DNA of 64,000 bases from Anopheles merus (Eukaryota > Arthropoda > Insecta > Diptera > Culicidae): contig NC_054084.1 in NCBI RefSeq assembly GCF_017562075.2, positions 48,630,697 to 48,694,696 on the forward strand. The letters run 5' to 3'. Below are positions 33,691 to 43,033 of the stretch, one piece after another. A program made the translations under genes and the position numbers. The notes under the pieces were generated by a model. It was not told the origin of the DNA, ran no database searches, and was given only the letters and a program-made list of their open reading frames with translations. The stretch's first letter is position 1. Every line of letters starts with the position of its first letter.

Positions 33691-35010
33691 TACGGAAATA
33701 CTGTTAAATAATGCGTCGTTGTGCTGTGTTGTGTAATGCTAATCTGTCGTATGCGACAACCGACCAAGACAAACGTATCGCACTGTATGGAGGTGCCAAA
33801 TACAAACCTGCAATCCTTACCGTTGTTCTGTTGGCAGGTGTTACGGCCGAGGGCTTCGCCGGGCGAAGGTTCCGGCTTCTATGGCTACACAGGGGACCTT
33901 TCCAAACCTTTCGGATAGTGCTCCTCGCTACCTCGGGAGTCTATGCGACATGCGTTCCTCCTTTGGAGATTCGGATTGTTTCGGATGTTCTGAAATGATG
34001 TTCTCAACACTTTGAGTTCCGTTCCGAATCCTTTTTTCCTTTTTTTAACTTTATTTTGCTCGTTTTATTGTTCTTCTTATTTAAGTACATGAAATGTTGC
34101 GAGATTTAGCGATCGCACGCGTTTCATTCGCTGTTTACAATGCACAGTGGGGCGAGGGCGGTCAGAAGTCCAAAAAAATAAACTATCTCGGATCAATAAA
34201 ATATTGTGTTTATTACAAAGCTAAATTGTTATTTAAAAAAAACTGTTAAATTATAACTCTATAATTTCAACATCGGAAATTATGACTGGTCAAAGTTGAA
34301 ATATCCTTCCAAACTACGTTTTTTCTCCCATTGTCCTATTTTCACATAATGAGTTTATGTGTGCTTATTTGTAGTAGGTGGACGATGAATACATCATTGG
34401 AAAGGAAATTGTGTGTCCTTTTAATGAAAAGTAAAACAAAAATATATATTTCTTCTTTTAGAACTTTTTTTATAACAATCTGAAAAATCGCACTAAAAAT
34501 AACATTTTTCAACTTTGGTAATGAGTTTAAAAAAAAGCCTACTTTTGTAAACCTTCAATTTTTTCTCCAAATCTCATTTTACTTGTGTTCAACATGCTGT
34601 CAAAAACTCAGACGTATCATTTAACCTCAAATGAGAAAAAATGCATTCAAACATGTTTGGAGCGCGGGCCTCTACAGGGTGCGCTATACATAAATCGTTC
34701 GCCTGCACTACCGCACAAACAACAGAGCGCCCTGTACTTGGCATTGCGGCGTGTTCGGAATTTAAGCACTTTTTGAAAAACGACAGTATTTTGTACGCAC
34801 CTGCCATTTTGTTACAACATATCCAGAAACTGTAACATATGTTTTGTATCCGCGGAAGGTTTAAGCGTTATTGACGAAGATATATCAAATGAACTAACCG
34901 GCATAAAAGCGGCAATAAGTGGGAATGAAACTGTTGCGTTAACTTTATATTGCTAAATTTACAATATGGGATTAAAAAAATTACTTTAAATCTCGGGCAA
35001 TTTTAAGACG
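33691..35010. other. Intergenic stretch without a supported gene
   Basis: AT-rich sequence. The small ORFs are not recognisable, and I see no TIRs or duplications that define an element. Confidence 0.5.
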
Positions 35011-35013
35011 TTA

Positions 35014-35446
35014 TTAACCCCACTGCTTGACGGAATCGTGGAAGTAGTCTCCAATGAAGTCCCCTGGGTTGATATGTAGCTGCATTGAATAGAAGAAGAC
35101 GCGACGCAGGGCTTTGGGTTGATTTGTTCTTTTGGCGTGCGTTGTTATCTTTGCTGAGCCTGTTGAGGTTGCAGTATTGGGTTTAGTCGCGTCTGTTGGT
35201 GAGACTGACGATCTTGTTGTTGCTGTTACATTTGTTGCTGGTGATGTGGTGGTTGAAGCGAGCGCTGTAGCTGACGCTTGTTGTTGGGGTTTGGGACGGG
35301 ATCTTGATGGCAAGATGGCGTGGAGGCGTCCACATTTAAGGTCAGCATAACGGACTGGCAGACGAATGCGTGAGACCTTGAGCGGTTTCAGACACTCCAG
35401 AGGCAGACAAAGACCCCAAAGCGGTTGTAGCGCCGGATAAGCAAAT
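35014..35446 (-). mobile_element. Probable retroelement fragment, minus strand
   Basis: 35345-35446 read on the minus strand matches the interspersed repeat at 8738-8826. Continuing on that strand, 35313-35014 is an open frame of 99 codons rich in Thr, Ala, Ser and Pro that ends in a less repetitive segment (residues about 70-99). The composition recalls retroelement gag/ORF1 leaders, but the family is not recognised. Confidence 0.4.
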
Positions 35447-35451
35447 AGTTA

Positions 35452-35989
35452 GGAAGATGAACAGCTGCTGGAGTAGCTAGCCCAATCGTGGGACACTGTC
35501 TTATTCTATAGCAGATTGAAGGACGCACGGAGCAAGTTTGCGCCTAATACCGCAATGTGCCGGGATGCGGAAGGAAATCTCCTGACGAACGGAAGGTGAT
35601 CAAATGGTGGAAGTGCTACTTGCAAGGACAGGTGAGATGGAGCAAAAATAGGAGAAGCTGGAAAAAAGTGGCAGAACAAGGCAACTACCACAGCGACAGC
35701 ATTGGCGCCGACGACGAGGTGCCCCCACCATCCCTGGATGAGATTTTCAGCGCATTAAAGCAGCTTAAGAGCTGTAAGTCATCGAAATGTATCAGCTGAT
35801 CGTGAAAGTCTGGGAAAGACTGATAGAGCAGGAGGAACTGCCGGAGGAGTGGAAGCTGTGTGTCATTCACCCAGTTCCCGTGGTACGATCCTCTACCGGT
35901 CTCTCCAATTTCTTGGCTTCGCGGATGACATCGACATCATCGGCAGGACAACAACGAAAGTGTGTGAGACGTACACCCGACTCAAATAT
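35452..35989 (+). pseudogene. Non-LTR retrotransposon reverse transcriptase remnant, 5' part
   Basis: Across several shifted frames one reads the LINE landmarks CRDAEGNLLT, IVKVWERLI, LPEEWKLCVIHP and then GFADDIDIIGR, the FADD catalytic box of reverse transcriptase. The stretch between the HP motif and FADD, normally a couple of hundred residues, is deleted. Stop codons and frameshifts break the rest. The reading continues at 39415 after the LTR insertion. Confidence 0.75.
35985..35989. repeat. Target-site duplication AATAT (left)
   Basis: A 5-bp AATAT immediately before the 5' LTR is repeated at 39415-39419, directly after the 3' LTR. Confidence 0.8.
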
Positions 35990-36128
35990 TGTTGTGGGCA
36001 GCCGTGCGTGCCGACCCCTGGACTTGCCGTGGCAGTTGCGCTGCCATCAGTCAACGTCCAGGGGGACGACAGTGTGTACACGCACACTGTCGCACACACT
36101 AAGCGCGCAAGGCTTAGTGTGTGCCGAG
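35990..36128 (+). repeat. 5' LTR, left part (interrupted)
   Basis: First 139 bp of the 5' LTR. It contains two palindromic stretches, one around GACAGTGTG...CACACTGTC and one around CACACTAAG...CTTAGTGTG. It is broken at GTGCCGAG by the hAT insertion. Confidence 0.9.
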
Positions 36129-36211
36129 TAGTGTTGGCCGTTCCGGTCCGAACCTAGTAAAAAAGTTCCGTTCTTTATGTAGGCCGTTCCGTTCCGATCC
36201 TTTATACAAAA

Positions 36212-36440
36212 TCGTTCCGTTCCGTTCATTCCGTTCTTTCCGTTCATTCCGCTCCGTTCCGTTCATTCCGTTCTTTCCGTTCATTCCGCTCCGTTCCGTT
36301 CATTCCGTTCATTCCGTTCCGTTCCGTTCATTTCGTTCTTTCCGTTCATTTCGTTCTTTCCGTTCATTCCGTTCTTTCCGTTCATTCCGTTCTTTCCGTT
36401 CATTCCGTTCCGTTCAATACGTTCTTTCCGTTCACTCCGT
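36212..36440. repeat. CCGTTC-type minisatellite in the hAT left subterminal region
   Basis: Tandem words CCGTTCATTCCGTTCTTT and shorter CCGTT units. The plus-strand ORF reads as repeated Phe-Arg-Ser and is not a gene. It is apparently an amplification of the subterminal GTTCCGTTC motif. Confidence 0.85.
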
Positions 36441-37021
36441 TGCGGTCTTTGCCGCTTCAATATTGTCAGCAAGGTGCTATCGTTCGTGCGCTCCGTTCTT
36501 TAAAAAAACCGGCTTTGTCCGGCTGTTGCTTGCTGCATGCAAGATAACTGTTCACTCTTTCTCGCACACAGTATGTGTTGCCTGTGCACTCTCCCATGCT
36601 CACAGGAATATTCATCGCACTTCGTCGCGTATCGTTTATAAAAATCGTGATAAGCGAAACAAAAATATGTTATTTGGTGTTATGGTGTTATTTGTAACAT
36701 CTATTATACTTTTTGTTATAATTTAGCTTATCCTAACCAGACAAATAATTATTATAAAATTTAAATCTGTACTCATATGGCAGAACGGGTTGGAAGAGAT
36801 GTATTTTAATATGCGATTATGAACAACGAAAAATAAAATGTATTTATTTTTTATGCCACGATATCCGCTTGATCTTGGTACTCGGCATGATTCTAATATT
36901 TAGCCATTCGATTCGAAGCATTCTGTTCCATTCGACAACCGTTTGAGTGCCGTTATGTTGTAAACGATTTATGTGAAAAAAAAACTATTTGTTGTAAGTA
37001 GTAAGTGAACTTCAAATAATT

Positions 37022-37531
37022 AGTCAATCTCGTGATACAATCGTCAACTCCTACCGCTCAATAACATCGGCATGGGTAAAAGCCTCGAATGGATCGTGCC
37101 CCCATACGCTGGGATGATTATCCTGCTATGGGCATTTAAGTTACTGATAGCCAAGCCTATTAGTGGTACAGGAAGTGTTAATAATTATTAACGTTAGATT
37201 CGATCTGTCGGTGTTATCTACAGTGATTCCCGACAGAGCGCGGTACAAACGCGTAGTGTGGGAAGCATCCAATACCGATCGAGCCGAATATTCCCGATCG
37301 CTCAAAGGCTCCCGAACAGCGTGGCTAAGGCAATGACCGAAGGCGACTCTTTCGCGGTAGCCCGAGTCAAGCGATTGATTTTTAGCGTCGCAATAATAAA
37401 ATAATATAAGACTGCTTAAGAAAACGCTTGTTATTTAATACTTAATACTACTACGGGCGAAAGAAAGAGTGCTGTTGCAATAGTTTGCAACAGGAAGGCT
37501 TTGACCGAAAATGGTCGTCGCATCTACAAAG
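37022..37531 (+). mobile_element. Decayed SINE copy split by a solo LTR
   Basis: 37022-37175 and 37498-37531 align in order with the intact SINE at 42817-43033. Landmarks are ACAATCGTCAACTC, CGTGCCCCCATACG, ATCCTGCTATGG, then AGGCTTTGACC after the LTR. It is diverged throughout, has lost most of the B box, and has an A-rich rather than an AAG tail. Confidence 0.7.
37176..37492 (+). mobile_element. Solo LTR, 317 bp
   Basis: Starts TGTTAATAAT and ends TTTGCAACA (TG...CA), flanked by a 5-bp duplication GGAAG at 37171-37175 and 37493-37497. No internal region is present, so it is the product of LTR-LTR recombination. The TGTT start is common in BEL/Pao LTRs, but the family is not established. 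Confidence 0.75.
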
Positions 37532-37825
37532 TTAAAAAAATGCTAGATAATAAATGCATGCTTTATATTAGCACAGCTGGTACAGCTTACTGGATATAGG
37601 ATGAACCCATTTGGATTTGGTGATTTCAGAATGATGATTTAAGAAACGCCTTTTCATATCCTGTCTCAAGTAACACCTCCCCCCCCCCGGATGACAGTTT
37701 GGCTTGACAGTGACAGCTCTGGGTCGGTTCATTTGCACCCCAGGTTCACGTTCCGTTCTTTTTGAAAAATGAACTAGTTCCGTTCCGTTCCTTTTTTTAA
37801 CGAAATTCCCAACACTAGTGCCGAG

Positions 37826-38008
37826 CGCCAAGCAGAGTGTGCACGAAGGCCGATCGAGCAGGAGCTCTCGGCAGGGACGCTCGGTGCGGCTGGCGCGCGG
37901 CCTACGTTGTAAAGTATCGTACGTTTTAACATATGTATATTTCGTGTGTATTTATTATAATGTAAAGTTTTAAGTGTTTAAATAAAGTAAAAGTGTTTAA
38001 ACATAACA
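37826..38008 (+). repeat. 5' LTR, right part
   Basis: Remaining 183 bp of the 5' LTR, identical by eye to 39232-39414. Contains AATAAA near the end and closes in ACATAACA. Confidence 0.9.
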
Positions 38009-38009
38009 G

Positions 38010-38027
38010 TGGCGACGAGGATGGGAT
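38010..38027 (+). promoter_or_regulatory. Primer-binding site matching tRNA-Ser(GCU)
   Basis: TGGCGACGAGGATGGGAT begins one base after the LTR. It is complementary to the 3' end of an insect tRNA-Ser(GCU) (…CATCCTCGTCGCCA), as recalled from known tRNA sequences. This supports a true LTR retrotransposon. Confidence 0.75.
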
Positions 38028-39081
38028 CCTCCTGCGTAAGGGTGATCCCAGTACGAACCAGCGGACGCCATCGCGATTGGGCACGTCTTTCGCTGCATCA
38101 TCGCAGCGGCCATCGCGATGGCAAAGGTCCGGGAAGGATTCGGCCGCCGCCCCCGCCAAGACCGAGGCTCCCGGCTGCCGTCCCATCAAGGGGACCGAAC
38201 GGGCAGCGGTGCTCACTCTCGGCGACGTGCGAAGGTCGCCGGGCTGCAATCCAAGCAACGCCGGCAGCGTCATCGGCGAGGAAGCTTTCCGCCTTGCTGC
38301 CGGGCTATGGGCGAGAGCGTCATCCGCCAGGCTGCAGCCCCAGCTTCAGCGGGCGAGGGTCAATGCCGCCCTGCAGGTACAACAGCAGTCATGCCACTGT
38401 GTCCTAAGAGGACGAGGGATCTATGCCGCCCTGGATGCTGTGTGGAAAAGGGACGAGGACCCATGCCGTCCCGGGTGCTGCCCTGTACTTTGGGGGCGAG
38501 GGTGTCATGCCGCCCCGGGGGCAGCCACAGTGTCCAAAGAGGGCGAAGGTGTCATGCCGCCCTGGACCCAGCACTACGAGCAACAGTAACGTGTGAAGGA
38601 AGGGCGAGGGTCCATGCCGCCCAGCATCAGCATCAGGAGCAGAGCGCAGCAGCAACAAGCAACAGTGTCACAGTGTCCAAGGAGGGCGAGGCCGCCCTGG
38701 GTGCAAGACTGAGACGGGTGAAGGTCTTCTCCAGCCAATTTCGCAAGAAGGGCGAGGGGCATAGCATCATCATCAAACAAAGCATCCGCCGCCCCAGCAG
38801 GTTTGTCATCGTCGTCGCGGCTCAAGCACGACAAAGGACGATAGCGGTGCGGTAAAAGGCGACGAAGACACACGCAGCATCACCACCGCTTCAAGCAATC
38901 TTCGCAGTAGTGGAACAAGCGCGAAAAGGGTGAGAGCGAAGCGGAAAAGGGTATCCGTGGTGTATGGAAAGCGCTCGCGCCACAGCATCTCCAGTATTCA
39001 GCAGCAACGGCCGGAGGGTGTCACCACACCGGTATTCCTTCAGTGGAATATCCCGTGTCGGTTCGACCCCTCCGGATAAAT
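38028..39081 (+). repeat. GC-rich internal domain built of GGGCGAGGGT…CATGCCGCCC units
   Basis: The word GGCGAGG(G)T, one to a few bases, then CATGCCGCC(C) recurs about six times between 38355 and 38700 at irregular spacing of some 50-90 bp, with smaller related words before it. ORFs of 198 and 245 codons run through but have no recognisable domain, so I treat the region as non-coding. Confidence 0.6.
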
Positions 39082-39094
39082 AAAGGGGGGGAAA
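39082..39094 (+). promoter_or_regulatory. Polypurine tract of the LTR element
   Basis: AAAGGGGGGGAAA lies directly before the 3' LTR, where plus-strand priming occurs in LTR retrotransposons. Confidence 0.75.
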
Positions 39095-39414
39095 TTGTGG
39101 GCAGCCGTGCGTGCCGACCCCTGGACTTGCCGTGGCAGTTGCACTGCCATCGGTCAACGTCCAGGGGGACGACAGTGTGTACACGCACACTGTCGCACAC
39201 ACTAAGCGCGCAAGGCTTAGTGTGTGCCGAGCGCCAAGCAGAGTGTGCACGAAGGCCGATCGAGCAGGAGCTCTCGGCAGGGACGCTCGGTGCGGCTGGC
39301 GCGCGGCCTACGTTGTAAAGTATCGTACGTTTTAACATATGTATATTTCGTGTGTATTTATTATAATGTAAAGTTTTAAGTGTTTAAATAAAGTAAAAGT
39401 GTTTAAACATAACA
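39095..39414 (+). repeat. 3' LTR (320 bp, first TG missing)
   Basis: Matches the rejoined 5' LTR except for two substitutions (in the TTGCRCTG and CATCRGTC words) and absence of the initial TG. Followed by the AATAT target duplication. Confidence 0.9.
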
Positions 39415-40450
39415 AATATAAAGCAGCAAGAATTGGATTGATAATCAATGCGACGAAGACAATGTGACTGCTGCGAAGACTACTTGCCGGAGACTCTGAC
39501 CATCTGGGAAGCGGTGTATTAGTTGACGGCAACAATCTCGAGGTAGTACAGGAATTTTGCTATCTCGGGACGTTCGTTACTTCCGAAAACGATATTAGCA
39601 GCGAAATCCGGAGACGCATTGTGCAGGGGAATCGTGCATACTATGGGCTTCACCGACTGCTGAGATCCATAAGTCTTCGAGACCACAAGATATGTGTTGT
39701 GACAACGTCGTTTGTTTACATTGGCGGAACCACACAACTTCTCGTCATGATACGACATTGAAGGGTTCTGCTGCAAAGGTCAACGTAGGGCTACAGTGTC
39801 CTCCATTGCTTACGGAAAGGGCGATGGCGGGAGAATACGAAGCGGTATAAATGATGCCGAAGGAAACGCCTTCGGTCTCTTGTTTACGCCACATATTAGG
39901 AAGAAGGAATAAAAACTAAATTTGTGATTTTTCAAAACCGAAATATCTGCATTTATCACCTTCATTTAATCGTTTAGCAACAATATGTGAGATATATCAT
40001 ACGGACACGAGTTCTGGACCATTCGAGCGGATGATGCAAAAGCTCTGGGCGTGATTGAACGACGCATCCTCCGGGCCATCTTTGGTGGTGTGTTCGAGCA
40101 TGGAGTTTAAAGGAGAAGGATGAACCACGAGCTTGCTGAGCTGTACGGCGATCCGAGCATCCTGACGGTGGCAAATGCTGGCAGGATACGATAGTTGGGG
40201 CATGTCATGAGGATGCCGGACTGATGCCCCACCAAGAAGGTGTTCGACAGCGACTCACATGAGACGCAGAGGAGTACAGCGAACTCTATGGCTGGATCAG
40301 GTGAAGCGAGATCTGTCAGAGATCGGGTATCTACATGGATGGGAGGCTGCTGCCAGGGACCGAGCATCCTGGAGAATGATTGTTGACCGGACCATGTCTC
40401 ATCGACGTACTCTACTACCAGGCCAGTGAGCAGGCCAAAAAGAGAGGTAG
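39415..40450 (+). pseudogene. Non-LTR retrotransposon remnant, 3' part
   Basis: Continues the reverse transcriptase read from 35452-35989: KAARIGLIINATKT, then NNLEVVQEFCYLGTFVTS, SSEIRRRI and NRAYYGL. After about 280 bp of foreign sequence (roughly 39718-40000) come YGHEFWTIRADDAKALGVIERRILR, GHVMRMPD and the C-terminal segment. Frameshifts and stops are frequent. The split codon context on both sides of the LTR element matches a single original ORF. Confidence 0.75.
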
Positions 40451-40454
40451 ATGT

Positions 40455-40814
40455 TATTGTGTGGATCAGAGAACAGTACTTTTTACAACAAAACATAGTG
40501 TTTCAACAAGATGGCGCTCTGTGTCACACTTAGAACTGCACTCAGAATTGTTCGCAGTAGCATTTTCCGTTCTGCGCGATGGATATGTAGCTGCCATCCA
40601 GCTCCGATCTTAATCCGCTGGATTACTCAATATGACACGTCATGAAGGCCAAGGCCTATTCTAAACACCACCCCAGTACAGCAAGCCTCCGACAAACATT
40701 GACCCGTGTCTGGAGAGAAATGGAGGGAGACTATATTATTAGAATCCGCCTTACATTCCAGAATCATGCGGAGGCCATAATTGAAGCGAATGGAAACTTT
40801 ATCGATAATTAAAT
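40455..40814 (+). pseudogene. Decayed Tc1/mariner-type DDxD transposase, C-terminal part
   Basis: One frame reads IVFQQDGALCHT (second catalytic Asp), then SSDLNPLDYSI with Asp where Tc1 has Glu, then KHHPSTASLRQTLTRVW and a terminal TAA at 40812-40814. Four in-frame stops interrupt it. The spacing of about 36-37 residues suggests a DD37D (maT-like) family. The N-terminal half and TIRs are not found. Confidence 0.65.
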
Positions 40815-41282
40815 ATGATTTTGAGAATTTTTATAAATTTTGACGTTGCTCGATGGTGCAAACATTATCACACATACGGTACTAGGATTCAAGTCCTGAA
40901 ATAAAACAATGGGTATCAAGATTGTTTTCTTAACCCTCATCGTTGAACGTTTGAAATAAAAACTATGATTGTTTGTCGCAGGTTATGTATATGCTTTTAG
41001 TGCTCTTAAAATAACGAATAATCCTTTTCACCGTTTCTTAGTACTAGATAATATGGCATAGTTACAGGGCTTTGAAGGATCCCCTTTACTCTGAAGTATA
41101 CTCCAAAATAAACGGCTCTCAAACCCTCAAATTCAAATCAGTATCTTACGACGACCCACTATTTGACCTACACCTGTGGTGGTTTTGGTAGGTTTTGGGA
41201 ATTTTTTGGTAGCCCTGAAAAGAGCTGATTAAGTGGTGGTTGGGAGGTGGTGTTGCGGTGTTCCACAGAGCGAAAACACATT

Positions 41283-42281
41283 CTAACGGTCAATGTGTTG
41301 ACTATTATTGTCTTTCACTGCCTGGCAGCGAGTAGCCATATCCGTGATGAGATTCTGGCATCTTTCTGGAGGTATGCGTTTCCACAATTCCTCGCAGCGT
41401 TTCCATAGCTCATCGGCAGAGTATGCATGCTGGTTCTTGAGCTTGTCCTTAAGAATTGACCACAGATTTTCAATCGGATTGAGGTCAGGACTCAATGCAG
41501 GACACGGTAGAACTTGCACATCCTGGTTTGCCAAATAACATCCAACTGTTCGTGATGTGTGCTTTGAGTCGCTATCATGCTGAAAGATGTAATGCTCTTC
41601 GTCGCCGAATTTTTGTCGAGCGTATGGCAACATCTTACAACTAAGTATTTTTCTGTACCCTTCCGAGTTCAGTGTCCCGATGATACGTACCAAAGGACCC
41701 GGGCCGTGCCAGGAGAAGCAACCCCACACCATTACGTGGCCGCCTCTGTGACTAAGGGTTTTTACCGTGTTTTTCGGATGATACGCCTGATTGGGAAGGC
41801 GCCAGACGTATTTTATGCCGTCCGAACTATCCAGATTGATTCTGGACGCATTCGAAAAAAATATTTTCATCCACCAAGTGATGGATGCAGTTAGATGTTC
41901 TTCGGCAAACCGAATGCGCGCTTCTGCGTGGGGCGGCTGCAGCTTCCGAACCTTCCGTGGTCTCCGGGCACAGAACCCAGCCTTTCGTAAACGGCGAGAC
42001 ACCGTCTTCGACGAAACTTGCAATCCAAGCTCCTGCTTCATGCGAGTGCAAGTAGTGAAAGGGTCCGCCCTGACCTTTTCAACAATCTGCGCGTCAACGT
42101 TAGACGTAGTTTTTCGCGGACGACCGGTCGACTTACCCGTAGCCTCGCTACGAATGGCGTTGTCCACAAACATCCGCGAACGGCCGAACGCCTTGCAGAT
42201 TGTCTTTATTGGGACGTTCTCACGAAACAGCCCCTGAATGTGTTTCCGCTCCTTTGGTGTGCAGTGCTTAACGCGACCCAT
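41283..42281 (-). CDS. Tc1-like transposase, full-length ORF with altered catalytic site
   Basis: 332 codons, uninterrupted, normal for Tc1. Residues 1-110 hold the paired helix-turn-helix DNA-binding region with GRPR at 53-56. The catalytic core has D236 (HDSDSKHTS) and E271 (DLNPIENLW) with the exact 34-residue spacing of the DD34E class. The first Asp, expected in an FSDES motif, is replaced: residues 142-146 read FSNAS, so D is N144 and the next Glu is A145. The enzyme should bind DNA but not cut. Terminal inverted repeats could not be found in the flanks, so the element itself is probably immobile. Confidence 0.85.
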   Translation of the reverse strand: MGRVKHCTPKERKHIQGLFRENVPIKTICKAFGRSRMFVDNAIRSEATGKSTGRPRKTTSNVDAQIVEKVRADPFTTCTRMKQELGLQVSSKTVSRRLRKAGFCARRPRKVRKLQPPHAEARIRFAEEHLTASITWWMKIFFSNASRINLDSSDGIKYVWRLPNQAYHPKNTVKTLSHRGGHVMVWGCFSWHGPGPLVRIIGTLNSEGYRKILSCKMLPYARQKFGDEEHYIFQHDSDSKHTSRTVGCYLANQDVQVLPCPALSPDLNPIENLWSILKDKLKNQHAYSADELWKRCEELWKRIPPERCQNLITDMATRCQAVKDNNSQHIDR

Positions 42282-42816
42282 GATGATTTTGTGGAATTTT
42301 TTAACAGCAACCTTACACCTTGACCACTGACTGAAGAATGAAGTGCAAAACGATCAGAAACGCTTCTCCAGAAATAGCATCGAATAATATACATCTTTCT
42401 AATTCTGCAATCTGTACGATTCGCAAGTTCATCCAAGCCGTTCTCTTCTGCAGTGTAGGGAACCGTGATCTGATGAATGATTTCTGCATTTCGAAAACAT
42501 TTCGTTTCGTTTGATTCTTCATTAGTGTTTTTGTAACATGAGCATCATGTTTATGGCTATAAACCATGAGATGTATAAACTATGTGTTTGTATGCGGTAA
42601 TCAGCCGTAAACGATCACATCAAATGTGATATGGAAATCGCTACAAGGCAAATGAGGGTTTGGGTCGGTACGTACTGTGGTGATCATGGTAGTCCTGACC
42701 TGTAGCATATGCACGTATGTATGTATTCACTAACATAGGTGCAGTCACTGCCTGTAGTATAAAAAAACAACCGACAGTGGTTTTATAACCTATTTATGCG
42801 GAATGTATGTCTCTTT

Positions 42817-43033
42817 TTGGGCCGGTCTGGTGGTACAGTCGTCACCTCGTACGACGTAACAACATGCCCGTCATGGGTTCAAGCCCCGAATAGACCGTGC
42901 CCCCATACGTAGGACTGACTATCCTGCTATGGTAACAATAAGTCACTGAAAGCCAAGCTCTCTTCATTAGTGGGTACTGGCAGGCCTTGACCAACAGCGG
43001 TTGTTGTGCCAAAGAAGAAGAAGAAGAAGAAGA
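42817..43033 (+). mobile_element. tRNA-derived SINE, complete, plus strand
   Basis: Starts near GGGCCGGTCTGG with an A-box-like TGGTACAGTCG, has a B box GGTTCAAGCC at 42876-42885, and ends in (AAG)n. A perfect 12-bp duplication GTATGTCTCTTT flanks it at 42805-42816 and 43034-43045. Confidence 0.9.

Larger units (their letters stand above)
36129..37817. mobile_element. Non-autonomous hAT-type element, 1689 bp, nested in the 5' LTR
   Basis: Begins TAGTGTTGG and ends CCAACACTA, and is flanked by a perfect 8-bp duplication GTGCCGAG (36121-36128 and 37818-37825). An 8-bp duplication with TAG-type ends is the hAT signature. Both subterminal regions carry multiple GTTCCGTTC words, which in hAT elements often serve as transposase binding sites. 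No transposase is encoded. Inside lies an expanded minisatellite (36212-36440) and a SINE split by a solo LTR. Confidence 0.85.
35990..39414 (+). mobile_element. Non-autonomous LTR retrotransposon, about 1.73 kb without its nested insertion
   Basis: The 5' LTR is 35990-36128 plus 37826-38008 (322 bp, TGTTGTGG...ACATAACA). The internal part is 38009-39094 and the 3' LTR is 39095-39414 (320 bp). A 5-bp AATAT duplication flanks it. A primer-binding site, a polypurine tract and LTR AATAAA signals are present, but no gag, protease, reverse transcriptase or integrase can be read. The two LTRs differ by eye only at two substitutions and at loss of the first TG of the 3' LTR, so the insertion is young. 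It must depend on enzymes of an autonomous relative. Confidence 0.9.

Noticed and set aside
36121..36726. 201-codon ORF with repeated Phe-Arg-Ser
   Set aside because: It reads the CCGTTC minisatellite inside the hAT element.
38118..38855. 245-codon Arg/Gly-rich ORF and the overlapping 198-codon ORF
   Set aside because: Both follow the GC-rich repeat words of the LTR element interior. No gag, protease or zinc knuckle is visible.
41065..41217. Possible small element with CAGGGCT…AGCCCTG ends
   Set aside because: The inverted match is only about 7 bp and no flanking duplication is seen.
42876..42885. tRNA gene suggested by a B box
   Set aside because: No cloverleaf can be formed. The B box belongs to the SINE, which has a long non-tRNA body and target duplications. 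The same applies at 17105-17114.
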